Assembly (NCBI RefSeq): GCF_022605165.1
Contig: NC_063069.1
Coordinates: 3,658,001-3,722,000 of the forward strand
Direction of reading: 5' to 3'
Source of the DNA: Purpureocillium takamizusanense
Taxonomy: Eukaryota > Ascomycota > Sordariomycetes > Hypocreales > Ophiocordycipitaceae
DNA: 64,000 nt
Numbering within the stretch: position 1 is the first letter of the stretch; the number at the start of each line of letters is the position of its first letter. The notes beneath the pieces were generated by a model that was not told where the DNA came from, searched no databases, and saw nothing but the letters and a program-made list of their open reading frames with translations. Positions 44,726 to 54,871 of the stretch are shown piece by piece. A program made the position numbers and the translations under genes.

Positions 44726-46035
44726 CCACGGACTGATGAGGGATCCAAGAACGAGGGTATTTATTCACTGCCGGGATGGTCGGATAATTCAGGAGGATTG
44801 CTCCTTGTTCCGAACGGGGCTTACTGCAGCTCAAGTGCCTTTATTCTTGGTTTCGTTTATGTAATACAGTACCTTTGTTAGACGGGCGCGGTCTGGTACT
44901 AGAATATGAAGGCATACACACAGTCCAACCGGGTCAGATTCGTCAGCAAAAACTTTTAACACACGGGAAACTGGGCGTCGCCAATGCAGCATCCCTGCAC
45001 GCCTAATGCCTCGTCGCAGCACAACCAACAAGCCTTCCGTTGGATGACATATTGCCAATTACCAACATGAGGGAACCGGGCGCCGGCACTGGCCACATCA
45101 GGCACCATGTTCCGACATAGGCAATGAATAATAGCCGCAAGGCAAGGCATCCATCGGGCAATATCGCGCACAACGTGAACGGAACTACACAGTCGTTCCA
45201 CCTGCACCCGAAGAGCCGCTATTCCTGTCACGCCAATTGCCCGATGCTTTGCCCGCCGCGGGAGCCAATCTGTTCATGATCAAGACAAGCGGGCCGTCGC
45301 GGGACAACAGTTCACGGCACGTGAGCTAAATGAGAGAAATACATGAGTAGGAGGATCATGAAGCTTGAAATTTGCCGCTGCCACTGGTCGAATTGCCACG
45401 GGCGGGCAGTTCCGAGAGCTCGCCGAAGCTGAAATATTGGGAACGAGGTCAGCACACCACCACAAGCCACAACACGCCATTTTTTTTTTCTTGCCCGGCG
45501 GGACCACGCGGAACACAGGCTTGGGTGTGCTCCAGCTTCGTCCATGGGGTGGCACGAGCAGAATCTTGCATCTCCGGACGCTGCATCCTTGACTAGGCAT
45601 GTACAGTATGCCAGGGCAGTGTCTCGGTGGACCCAGGGGTCACCCGCGTCATAGTTAATCATGCGACAGTGAATGGTCGGGCGCGCTCTGGACCGTCCCC
45701 CGGGCATCCCATGTCTTCCCGGGGAGGTCTTGACTCTTGAACGTTGCCATTGAGTTTGCGCCGTTGACGAAACCGCTGGTATAACAAGACGTCACCCGCA
45801 CTCCCTGTGCTTCGATAGCCCCGACCCTGCCAAAAAGTTTTTCTTTTTCATTTCATTTCTTGTACTACTTGGGTTCTAGGTATTCAGGCATTCTTCATTG
45901 TACTTGAATCGCATTGCATAGCACCTGTCGGCGGCCCCATTGAGCGGCCATCTATTTGGTCTCGCAGCACAGCACGAGCTCTTCATCATCTGCTACGGCA
46001 TCAAATACCACCACCACCACCACCACCACAACAGC
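44726..46035. other. Intergenic upstream of flavohemoglobin
   Basis: 1.3 kb with a poly-T run near 45480 and a CAC/CCA triplet repeat at about 46008-46030 just before the ATG. The frame of the flavohemoglobin stays open back to about 45940 without an ATG, so the repeat would encode histidines only if a non-ATG start were used. No gene seen. Confidence 0.5.
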
Positions 46036-47331
46036 ATGTTTGCACAGAGGATCCTTCGGGCTGGGTCCCGATCATGGGCGCCGGCGGCGCGGAGGAGCTT
46101 CGCCGCCGTCTCCACACCGGCGCTCACTCCACAGCAAAAGGACATCGTCAAGGCCACCATCCCGGCGCTAGAGCAACACGGCGTCGCCATCACCACACTC
46201 TTCTACAAGCGGCTCCTCACCGAGCACCCCGAGCTGCGAAACATCTTCAACACGGCGCACCAGGCCACGGGCGAGCAGCCCGCCGCCCTGGCGCACGCCG
46301 TCTGGGCGTACGCGTCCAACATTGACAACCCCGGGGCGCTCAAGGACGCCGTCTCGCGCATCGGACACAAGCACGCCAGCCTGGGCGTCACGGCGGAGCA
46401 GTATCCCATCGTCGGCCAGGGCCTCTTGGCCGCCATCAAGGACACGCTGGGGAGCGCGGCGACGCCCGAGATTCTCGACGCCTGGGCGGCCGCGTACCAG
46501 CAGCTCGCCGACATCTTCATCAACTTCGAGAGCGACCTGTACCGCCAGGCCAAGACGACGCCGGGCGGCTGGAAGGGATGGCGCAAGTTCTTCGTGTCGG
46601 CCAAGGTCCCCGAGAGCGACGAGATCATCTCCTTCCACCTGACGCCCGAGGATCGAGACGCGCTCCCGGCCTACCAGCCCGGCCAGTTCGTCAGCGTCCG
46701 CTGCTTCGTCCCCGAGCTGGGCGCGTACCAGCCCCGACAGTACAGCCTGTCCGACGTCCCCAACCAAAAGTACTTTCAGATCTCGGTCAAACGGGAGTTC
46801 GCCCATGACGACCGGCCAGCGGGCCGCGTGTCCAACGTCCTGCACGAGACCCTGCCGGTGGGCTCGGAGCTCGACGTCAGCTTCCCCTTTGGAGACTTCG
46901 TGCTCGACGTCAACGCCACCACGCCCGCGGTGCTCATGAGCGGCGGCGTGGGTCTGACGCCCATGATGGCCATGCTCAAGACGCTGGTCGAGCAGGCCAA
47001 GGAGCGCAAGGTCGTCTTCGTCCACGCCGCCCGCAACGGCCGCGTGCACGCCATGAAGCCGACCCTGTCCAAGATTGTGTCAGAGAACCCCCAGGTCAGC
47101 CGCGCCGTCTTCTACGAGCAGGTCGCCGACGGGGACAAGAAGGGCGAGGACTACGACTTTGTCGGTAGGGTGGACCTGAGCAGCATCAAGGACGTGGCCG
47201 TCGTTCCCGATGCCGATTACTACATTTGCGGTCCGCTGCCCTTCATGAAGGCCCAGAGCGCGGCGTTGGCGGGCATGGGCGTGGAGCCGGCGCGCATACA
47301 CATGGAGTTGTTTGGCTCGCCGTCGGAGTAA
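46036..47331 (+). CDS. fhb: Flavohemoglobin, nitric oxide dioxygenase, mitochondrial type
   Basis: Converts NO and O2 to nitrate using haem, FAD and NAD(P)H. Single exon, 431 residues. The first 25 residues (MFAQRILRAGSRSWAPAARRSF) are basic and lack acidic residues, as in a mitochondrial presequence. The globin domain follows (about 28-165), with proximal His113 in GHKHASLGV. Then a ferredoxin-reductase-like FAD domain with RQYSLSD and a NAD domain with GGVGLTPM and YYICGPLPFM. Aspergilli carry a cytosolic and a mitochondrial paralogue; this one fits the latter, since no internal ATG near the globin start could give a cytosolic form. It is convergent with the GST, 140 bp apart. A run of nine A begins at the stop codon. 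Confidence 0.94.
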   Translation: MFAQRILRAGSRSWAPAARRSFAAVSTPALTPQQKDIVKATIPALEQHGVAITTLFYKRLLTEHPELRNIFNTAHQATGEQPAALAHAVWAYASNIDNPGALKDAVSRIGHKHASLGVTAEQYPIVGQGLLAAIKDTLGSAATPEILDAWAAAYQQLADIFINFESDLYRQAKTTPGGWKGWRKFFVSAKVPESDEIISFHLTPEDRDALPAYQPGQFVSVRCFVPELGAYQPRQYSLSDVPNQKYFQISVKREFAHDDRPAGRVSNVLHETLPVGSELDVSFPFGDFVLDVNATTPAVLMSGGVGLTPMMAMLKTLVEQAKERKVVFVHAARNGRVHAMKPTLSKIVSENPQVSRAVFYEQVADGDKKGEDYDFVGRVDLSSIKDVAVVPDADYYICGPLPFMKAQSAALAGMGVEPARIHMELFGSPSE

Positions 47332-47470
47332 AAAAAAAATGGAAGCCTGTGATTTGGACTATTTAAACTAATGACACCCCTCTACCATCAGGTCGCCGGC
47401 CTATTTGCTCAACACGTAGTGAAATAAGCCCTCTCGTTGGCGCCCCGTGGATTGATGCTATCGCGCCCAA

Positions 47471-48345
47471 CTACTCCTCCAGCTCGGGGTAGTACCTCCA
47501 GATGCCGCTCGAATACAGCGCGCGGCGATCGCTCTCGAGATACTTTTTGATGTTGGGCCTCTCCTTGATCGCATCATACACCTTGAACACGCCGTCGTAC
47601 TTGCCCGACTCTTGCAGCTTTCCCACGGACTTGGGAAACGCATACGTGGTTCCGTCCAGGCACTACACAGGGTCACTGCATATCAGCAATCGGCTCGACC
47701 AACACAGGATGCCGCCTGGCGCGCGAGTCATTCGCAGGAACGTACCTGGAACAACACTAGATCTGCGTATGTGAGCTTGTCGCCATATAGCCACGGCCCG
47801 TCGCCGCTGGTCTTCGCGTCTAGCACCCGCTGGACGTAGCCCAAGAACTTGGGCAACCGCTCCTCGGTAAAAGCCTTTGCGCGCTTCTTGGCCTCGGGCT
47901 TCTGCTCCTCGTAGGTCAATGACGTTGCGACAGGATGATGCGTCTCGTGGACCTCGTTGACGAAGCCGTCCAGCAGCGTCAGCACAATCCCGTTGAGGTG
48001 GAACAGCCCGTCGGCGTCGCTGTCGGCGCCCGCAAGCCCTAGTTTCGGGGCCAGGTAGAGCAGGATGTTGGGCACCTGGTTGATGGTGAGGCTGCCGTGC
48101 TTGAGCACGGGGGGCGCGAAGACGGGCGGGTTGGTGGCGTCGCCCGTGTTGCTGGCGTCCATGTATCCGAGCACCAGGGGCACCGCCTTGTCGCCCGCCG
48201 TCTTGGCCGTGTCGGTGTAGGGCACGCCGGCCTCCTCAAAGAGCACACGGATGAGCTCGCCACGCCCGGGGATGCCAGGCCAGTAGATGAGCTCGTAGGG
48301 AGCGTCGTCGGTGGTCTTGATGCGCTTCGTTTGCGGGGCAGACAT
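47471..48345 (-). CDS. Glutathione S-transferase
   Basis: Cytosolic enzyme that joins glutathione to electrophiles. Exons 48345-47746 and 47662-47471 (intron 83 nt); 263 residues. The thioredoxin-like N-domain begins YELIYWPGIPGRGELIRVLFE, with the catalytic Tyr/Ser region near YELIYW and the conserved GRGE-I-R pattern; the cis-Pro element is NQVPNILLYLAPKLGL. The all-helical C-domain follows, with GDKLTYADLVLFQ, the usual GST C-domain signature, completed after the splice by CLDGTTYAFP. The first 15 residues are a short polar extension. It most resembles sigma/pi-like fungal GSTs with an insert (about 45-75) between the first strands. It is convergent with the flavohemoglobin gene; joint stress defence is plausible but unproven. 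Confidence 0.9.
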
Positions 48346-48969
48346 GCTTGGAAGTTTGATCCGAGATTATTGTTTTGGCTTGGTGGTGGTTGTGTTATCG
48401 AGTGGCAGATAAAGATTTGGAACACACTAGACAGCGTCGATGGGCGGTTTAAATAACATCGATCCAGGTTTGCCGTACAGAGAGAGAGAGAGAGGAATGG
48501 AATGGAGTAAGTGACGGTGATGTGGGGATGCGGGGTTGCCGAAGTCATCGACAAGCAAACGTCAGCGTGGATGCACGGCGGCCGGTGGGATGCCGCCTGC
48601 TTACAACTCGTCTCCTGGCGCATGTAGTTTTCGGCCCTTTGAGTTCATGCGACTTTATTCATATGGTCGGGACGGCGAGCGCAGGGGCAAACTCAACTTC
48701 AGCGGCTTACATGTTGCGCCGCTTACAACAGTTCGATGCGCATATAAGTTAGATTTATGATGGAAAGCACTGTTGTGGCTACCAGATCGGGTGGCAGATG
48801 CCGCCGCTTTTAGTGACCTCAGAGCAAGGGGCGAGCGCTGCCGTATCGTATTCGTGCACCTGTGTGCGAGTATGTGCGTCCCCGCACCACTTAGGGAGAA
48901 GCATTCACCAACCTCTTCAACTCTTCCTTTCCGCATATCAAGGTCATCATCTATGGCAACCTCGCCGGC
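48346..48969. other. Divergent intergenic region, GST and APH-like kinase
   Basis: 624 bases with two divergent promoters and an AG dinucleotide run at about 48480-48495. No gene signature. Confidence 0.5.
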
Positions 48970-50494
48970 ATGGTAGCATCCTATGAGCTTTACGATGACA
49001 GCGCTTGGGACCGTGGCGAGGCCATCTTTGATGCCATGCGAGATACCATCTTCAATGAGGACCTCTACCACGAAATTGCAAGATTCGTTACCAAACATCG
49101 CAAGGGTGGAAGCCCAATGAAGTTTTTCCCACCCCGGCTGGGGGGGTTCAATTTCCATTACCGCATCCAGTACTCCGATGGCTTTTCTGCCATCATCCGC
49201 TTCCCCCTGCCTGGCTATTTCCGAATGGCTGAGGAGAAGCTCCTCGCCGAGGTGGCTGCGATACGATACATCGCAGATCATACAACCATACCTGTGCCCT
49301 TCGTCCTCCACTATGGAATGACAGAGGACAGTCCCGGCAAGCTCGGCCCCTTCCTCATCATGGAGTACATTGAAAATTCCGGCGACGTGACCGATGTGCT
49401 AAGGAGACCTGACCAGGCCTGTGGAGAGAAGCCAGTCCTCGATCCAGACGTAGACGAAGCGAAACTCGAGTACGTTTACAGTCAAATCGCCGACATCATG
49501 CTCCAACTGTCTGCGTGCAACTTCTCCAAGATTGGATGCCTAGGATTGAGGAGCCACGACAGCAACGACGGCAACGACGGTGACCCAGACGTCTCTTGCC
49601 GGCCACTGTCTTTCAATATGGCCCAGCTTGGAGAGGTAGGAGGTGTCCCTCATTTCGAGCTGCTTGCTACGTCCAAGACATTCTCCTCCTCGTCCGAATA
49701 TTTTTCTGCTTTAGCAGATATGCATATGCAACAACTCTCGTACCAGCGCAATCAAGCCGTCAAATCTGCCGATGACTGCCGGAGGAAATACATCGCTAGG
49801 TGAGCGCGACGAATGCTTATATCTTACAAGGCATCTACTCACATTTTCGTTGAGGCAACTCTTCCGCAAGCTAGCCGCGGAACGCCGCGTGGCCTCGTCG
49901 GACACAGATCTTGGGCCATTCAAGCTGTGGTGCGACGACTTCCGGCCGGCCAACATCCTTGTCGATGCGAGCCATCGAATTGTCGGCGTGATCGACTGGG
50001 AGTTCACCTACGCCGCACCTGCCGAGTTTACGTATGCCCCGCCTTGGTGGCTTCTTCTTGTAATGCCTGAGGAGTGGCCAGAAGGGCTGGATGACTGGAC
50101 TACCAAGTACGAGGCTCGGCTCGGTACCTTTCTTCGAGCCATGGAAAGCAAGGAGCGTGAGTTGATTGGGAAAGGCCTCCTTGACGATTCGCAAGTGCTG
50201 TCTAGACGCATGCGCTGTAGTTGGGAGACGGGCGACTTCTGGGTTGCCTACGCAGCACGCAAGTCCTGGGCGTTTGATGGCATCTTCTGGAAGTTCCTCG
50301 ACAAGCGATTCTTCGGGAACAATGAGGAGGGCGCTTTCATCGACAGGCTGAAGCGACTGCCGCCCAAGAAAATTACCGCGATGGAAGGATTCGTGGAGAG
50401 GAAGATGCAAGAAAAGGAGGAGTGTTCGTTGGTCGATTGGTATGTCGAGGAGTCCGAGTCGAAATTGCTACCGAATATTCTCGCTGTGGGCTGA
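48970..50494 (+). CDS. Aminoglycoside-phosphotransferase (APH)-like kinase family protein
   Basis: Protein-kinase-like fold protein of 489 residues. Exons 48970-49799 and 49855-50494 (intron 55 nt, GTGAGC..GAG, joining IAR to QLFRKL). Seen: N-lobe with FNFHYRIQYSDGFSAIIRFP and a Lys/Glu pair region EEKLLAEVAAIRYIADHT, hinge LIMEYIENSGD, catalytic loop LWCDDFRPANILVD and metal-binding IDWEFTYAAPAEF. In bacterial APHs the loop starts His-x-Asp; here it is Cys-Asp-Asp, a form frequent in fungal members, with the catalytic Asp kept. The last 100 residues are charged and helical. These proteins are abundant in fungi and mostly of unknown substrate; antibiotic resistance should not be assumed. Two residues of the ATG choice (48970) are supported only by position. 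Confidence 0.85.
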
Positions 50495-51521
50495 GGATAA
50501 GTCAGTAGAGAAGCTATGATAACTATACTGCTCGTAGTGTCGAGGCTCTCTCAGGATACATAAACTTGAACTTGCAGGTCCTTGATGCGACTTGCGGACT
50601 TGGCTGGCTAAGATGTTGCTCGTAAGGGACGTAGGTAACGTCGCCCATCATGGGACCCAGCCTTATTGCCAAAGTCCAAGTTGTGGCAGGACATCTGTAG
50701 GTCGTTGGGTTCGGATTTCGGGCACTGACTGACGACGTTGATCACAGCCAGTCTTGTGGGAGGGCTCGACAGCTCCTTGAGCCGCGCGAGCGAGTATGAT
50801 ATCGCTGGCCCTAATGAATGGGGCAACCCGCCGAAGTCTAGGTGAGAAGCATGAGACGAGTTAGTGTTAGGTAACGAACGAGATGAGAGAAAGGGGTTCC
50901 GAACCATTGCCATTCGGAGCCTGGGCGGGTATCCGCGGTGCAACTGGTGCTTCGATATATAGGTTCTGTCGCCTGCTGCCCCTCGCGGTCAGTTGTTTGC
51001 ACCTTGCTTTCAGTCGCAGTTGATAGCTGCGGAGTGTAAGTCGCATCGCGTTCTGAATGATCCATCGCAACTTCCGTTGCCAGTGTTGCCATCAATACCT
51101 ATGAAGTGACGGCTCAGTGGTTGCGCAGATGGACACTATGCTGACATTGCAAGAGAAAGCTACACAGGCTTTCAAGCTTCTCCAAGAATATCATGGCCCT
51201 GGATTTCCAGGCCGGTGCCGCCCCGTTCTTGAGCGGCAGTGATTCACTGCGCCTGCCTGGTCAGGTCTGTTCAGTACGCCGAACATGTGCCCAGCAACCA
51301 CTTGGCGCCGGGTCGCTCGCGCCCCAAGAAACATGAAAACAACTCTTCTCACGCGTTTGCATCTTGTCCTTTTCTCTCCTTCCCAACTCACGTCGAACGC
51401 AATACACATCCCCTTCCCACCCTGCGCGGCTTGCGCGTCCATCGTATGGCATCTCCCTGTGGCCGTCTTTGGCCCAACTCATCACGATCATGGCATTAAC
51501 TCATCAAATAGTCCAGTCAGG
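50495..51521. other. Intergenic, APH-like kinase to F-box/ankyrin gene
   Basis: About 1 kb. Contains the promoter of the ankyrin gene. The upstream open frame before 51522 is in frame but not conserved in character. Nothing else is seen. Confidence 0.5.
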
Positions 51522-52418
51522 ATGCTCCTCGACTACCTTGACGATCACCTCCTTCGGGAAATCGCCACCTACCTCTCCGACCATGACCTCAACGCCCTGG
51601 TGCAGACCTGCCGCCGCACGAGCGGACGCCTCAACAATGACCTGTATTATCGCAACATCCCCAGCGGCGAGCGGCCCTACGTTTTGGAGTGGGCGGTAGA
51701 CAAGAATTACATCGGCACGGCTCGCCTGGCCGTCATGATGGGCGCCTCAGTCGCCTACACGCAAGAGCGATATAACCCCGTTCTCGTTCACGCGGCCATC
51801 ATGGGCAACTTGGACATGGTGTCCATCGTGCTCGCTGCTTTTGACGTCAACGTCAACATCACGGGCATGTACGGCCGCACGGCGCTCGCCAACGCCTGCA
51901 TACTCAACGATGTGCCCTTGGTCAAGCTACTCATGCAGCATGGTGGCCCCGGTCTCGACGTGGAGTTGCCCGATGGCTGCGGAATGACGCCCCTGATGCA
52001 CGCCGCCCAGTGCCGCAGTATCCCCCTTTTCCAACTCCTCCTCGCTACGGGACGCGCCAGCGTGCACTCTCGGTGCATCGCCGGCTACACGCCGCTCCTC
52101 CACGCCATCACCGCCGCCTGCGCCAGGTATAACGCTGCGGAATGTGTCGAGCTGCTGCTCCAGGCCGGTGCGGACCCCTGCGCCAGGGATGCCCGAGACC
52201 GCACCATCCTGCGCCACGCCGTCGTGTGCGGCAGGATCGAGGTCGTGAAGAAGCTTCTCGACACCGGAAAGGTTGACCCGGACGCCGAGGAAGGGGAGGA
52301 CGGAGAATTGGACACGGCGCGGGAAATGGCCAAGCAGCATCGCACGGATGCGATGGAGCGCCTACTTGACAATTATAAGCCGGTTCCTCTACGGATTTCC
52401 GTCGAACTGTTCTACTAG
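51522..52418 (+). CDS. F-box-like ankyrin-repeat protein
   Basis: 298 residues, one exon. Residues 2-45 (LLDYLDDHLLREIATYLSDHDLNALVQTCRR) have the spacing of an F-box, the Skp1-binding motif of SCF ubiquitin ligases. Ankyrin repeats follow: PVLVHAAIMGNLDMVSIVL, GRTALANACILNDVPLVKLL, GMTPLMHAAQCRSIPLFQLL, GYTPLLHAITAACARYNAAE and RTILRHAVVCGRIEVVKKLL, about five in all. The pair suggests a substrate receptor. Ascomycete genomes hold many such genes. The open frame extends upstream to 51285, but the F-box defines the natural start at 51522. The repeats are less regular at the first and last units. Confidence 0.8.
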   Translation: MLLDYLDDHLLREIATYLSDHDLNALVQTCRRTSGRLNNDLYYRNIPSGERPYVLEWAVDKNYIGTARLAVMMGASVAYTQERYNPVLVHAAIMGNLDMVSIVLAAFDVNVNITGMYGRTALANACILNDVPLVKLLMQHGGPGLDVELPDGCGMTPLMHAAQCRSIPLFQLLLATGRASVHSRCIAGYTPLLHAITAACARYNAAECVELLLQAGADPCARDARDRTILRHAVVCGRIEVVKKLLDTGKVDPDAEEGEDGELDTAREMAKQHRTDAMERLLDNYKPVPLRISVELFY

Positions 52419-52583
52419 TGACGGATGAAGACTACGGGCACTGGGCAAGGCTACTGCGGTGAGTAGGACTGGAAACTCGAGAGCTGGGGCGTGAGCCCAA
52501 CGAGGTCGCGGTGGAGCGAGGAGATTCTGGCATTTGCTTTTGTTCCGACAGAGGGGCGTTAGATTCGTGCTTGATGTAAAAGA

Positions 52584-53816
52584 TTAGTTCTCAAAGGGAA
52601 GGCCAGACTCCTCCCGTATCGAGCCGTATATGGCCAACAGATTCGCATCAGGCCCACGCTTCGCAGTAACGCTATCCGTGTGATGTGTGACAGTATCCAG
52701 CGTTTTCAGTTTAACACCATGCCTCTGCGCCAAGTCGTTCAAGTGGCCGTTCTCCTTGGTGGCCATGCTGATCGGTATCAAGGCCTCCCCCGACATCCAT
52801 GTCAGCACACCGCACACACACACAACGAGAAGCAGCCTGGCAGCTCCAGAAACAGGGTTTCAAAATGGTAGGTAGGGACTCACTTTTTTCTCACGGTGAT
52901 ACGACCCGGAATTGAGCATGCGCAGTTGCCCGGCCGCGGGCCCCGGAATGAGCGCCTCGACGAACTTGGACAGCGTCTCCTGCCCCATGCCGAGCTTCTC
53001 GGTCAGCACGCTGGCCTCGCACAGGACCTCGATGGTGGAGAAGCGGATGAAGTTGCCGATGAGCTTCAGCAGGCTGGCTTGCTGGCAGGGCTCGTCGGCG
53101 AGCACGATGGTGCTCTTGCAGATTCTAGCAGCAGATCAGCATCACTTTCCATGGCGATACGTTGTGGACACATACACGCCATCCGTGAAGGGGGTAAACT
53201 TGTTTATGGACTGCGAGGAGCCCGCGAGGACGATGGTGATGAGTCTATCGACAGCAAGAGGTACGCCCCCAAAGACTTTTTTTGCAGTCTGTCAGCATCG
53301 TGGTTGCCTGTCGTGCGGGAGTCATATATTAATGATGTCAGTCTGCTCATGTACTCACTGGGACTGGCCAAATACTCTGCGCCATGTTCCTTCAGCTTTT
53401 CAGCCTGCGCCGCCGCCGTGTCGGGGTGGACCGTAGAGAAGTCGACAAAGAGCTTCCCCTTTACGTCCGTGTCGTGGGTCGCGTCGTCGAGAACTTGAGC
53501 GACGGCGGCATCGTCGATGAGGCACAGGCAAATGATGTCGCTGCGTGACACCGCATCAGCGAGGTCTGTGGTGGCGACAAAGGCATCCGACTCGGCGGCC
53601 AGATCTGCTGCCTTTTTGTGCGTGCGGTTCCACAAGGTTACCGGGCCTCGCGTCGGACCGTACTTGGCCAGGTTCTTGCACACGGCCTGCATGTGCCGGG
53701 TGTGTTTGCTTAGCTCTATGAGTTGCCGCCGGGGGTAGTACAGTGACGAGATTGCATACCGAGCCAATGTTACCCAGGCCAAGCCATGAGATTCGTTGTA
53801 GTTCGCCTGAAGTCAT
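52584..53816 (-). CDS. 6-phosphogluconate/3-hydroxyisobutyrate dehydrogenase-like reductase
   Basis: NAD(P)-dependent beta-hydroxyacid dehydrogenase family, 308 residues. Exons: 53816-53760, 53686-53359, 53275-53176, 53124-52884 and 52784-52584, totalling 927 nt with consistent phases. Seen: the Rossmann start ISWLGLGNIGS joined by splicing to AVCKNLAKYG, VTLWNRTHKKA (second strand), DIICLCLIDD, the substrate-binding loop FVDFSTVHP, then FGGVPLAVDRL and the catalytic-Lys helix ASLLKLIGNFIRF, where the family has G-x3-K-x3-N. Lys and Asn are both present. The C-terminal helices end SIREESGLPFEN. The last acceptor was chosen because it gives EKKALIPISMATKENGHLN, like homologues. Cytosolic; the hydroxyacid substrate is unknown. 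Confidence 0.85.
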
Positions 53817-54871
53817 TTTGTCGACTCTCACGCCAAGGTGCGAGGCATTCGGTAGTGAGTGTGTTTATGAGAGAGCTTTTAATACGGACGAGCTGGCGAG
53901 TCGAAACCGGAGCTGCGCTTTTTTACGTCGTTGCAAGAGACAAGGGCATGAGTAAACTCACGACGTCTCAAAGCGTCCCGCGTTCGGCGACTGAGGGGAT
54001 TCCAAGGGCTCGCTGAATACCCGCAGTTGAGGCTGGGCGGAACGCCGCGGTGATGTCTGGTGGGGGAGTCGGGCGTGAGACGGAAACCCCCCGCGCCCCG
54101 TCATGGGCCGAGCTGCAACGGCCCTGTGGGCGTGTTGAAACGCGAGCTAGCGGGCACGTTGTCGCTGACGGCGGGGCGTGGGAGCATTCAAGTAACCATG
54201 GTTGCTTCTTCAGACTGGCGTCTGATTCTGAAAGATGCAACGAGACTCTCACGCCCACGGCCCAGTTGCCGCCCAGGCTCCGCCTCGGTGAGTACATTTG
54301 CGTCGGGCACTGGCACTGGAGGATTATTATTGAGCGTGTTGTCAAAGGGCGGGATCGGACGCTGTCTGGGGAGTGAGTGAGCTGTTGGATGCGGTTGATA
54401 TGCAATTGAGAGGGGCCGAACTGTGTCACAATGATCGTCGCCGTCCAATCTTCACCCATGTATCATGACAAACATAGATTTGACGAAGAGTGAGAACATT
54501 ATGAATCTTGAAAGTCTTGATTGCTATGTCGCGTCATTCAATGGAACATGATAAAAGGGAGAGGAAAAGAACAGGTCGGAGCTCTCATGCCGTGTAGTGG
54601 CTGGCCGTGATACCCTACAGTAGACCTGCAATAACGACGGCCCAACTCTCTCACAGGTACCGTACCAGGAACGCTGCTGGAGTTGACCCCTGTATCCGCA
54701 TTGCCCCTCTGGGAAGCGTGCTTGGGGTGCGTTCCGTTCACCGACGACCTTCTGCATTGGGCGGGGGCGTCATTGAACGTCGACTCCGATACTCGCAGTC
54801 GCGTGCTCCTTATCAAGCCTCGACCACCCCTTCCTTCATTGGCTTTGATCCATTGGCATGGCAGAGGCGCC
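53817..54871. other. Divergent intergenic region, reductase and amidohydrolase
   Basis: About 1.05 kb with two divergent promoters. Frame upstream of the amidohydrolase ATG is open from 54683 but begins with TTG and shows no conserved feature. No gene seen. Confidence 0.5.

Noticed and set aside
45940..46035. Histidine-rich N-terminal extension of the flavohemoglobin
   Set aside because: It would need a non-ATG start; the CAC repeat lies in the leader, and the ATG at 46036 begins a good mitochondrial presequence.
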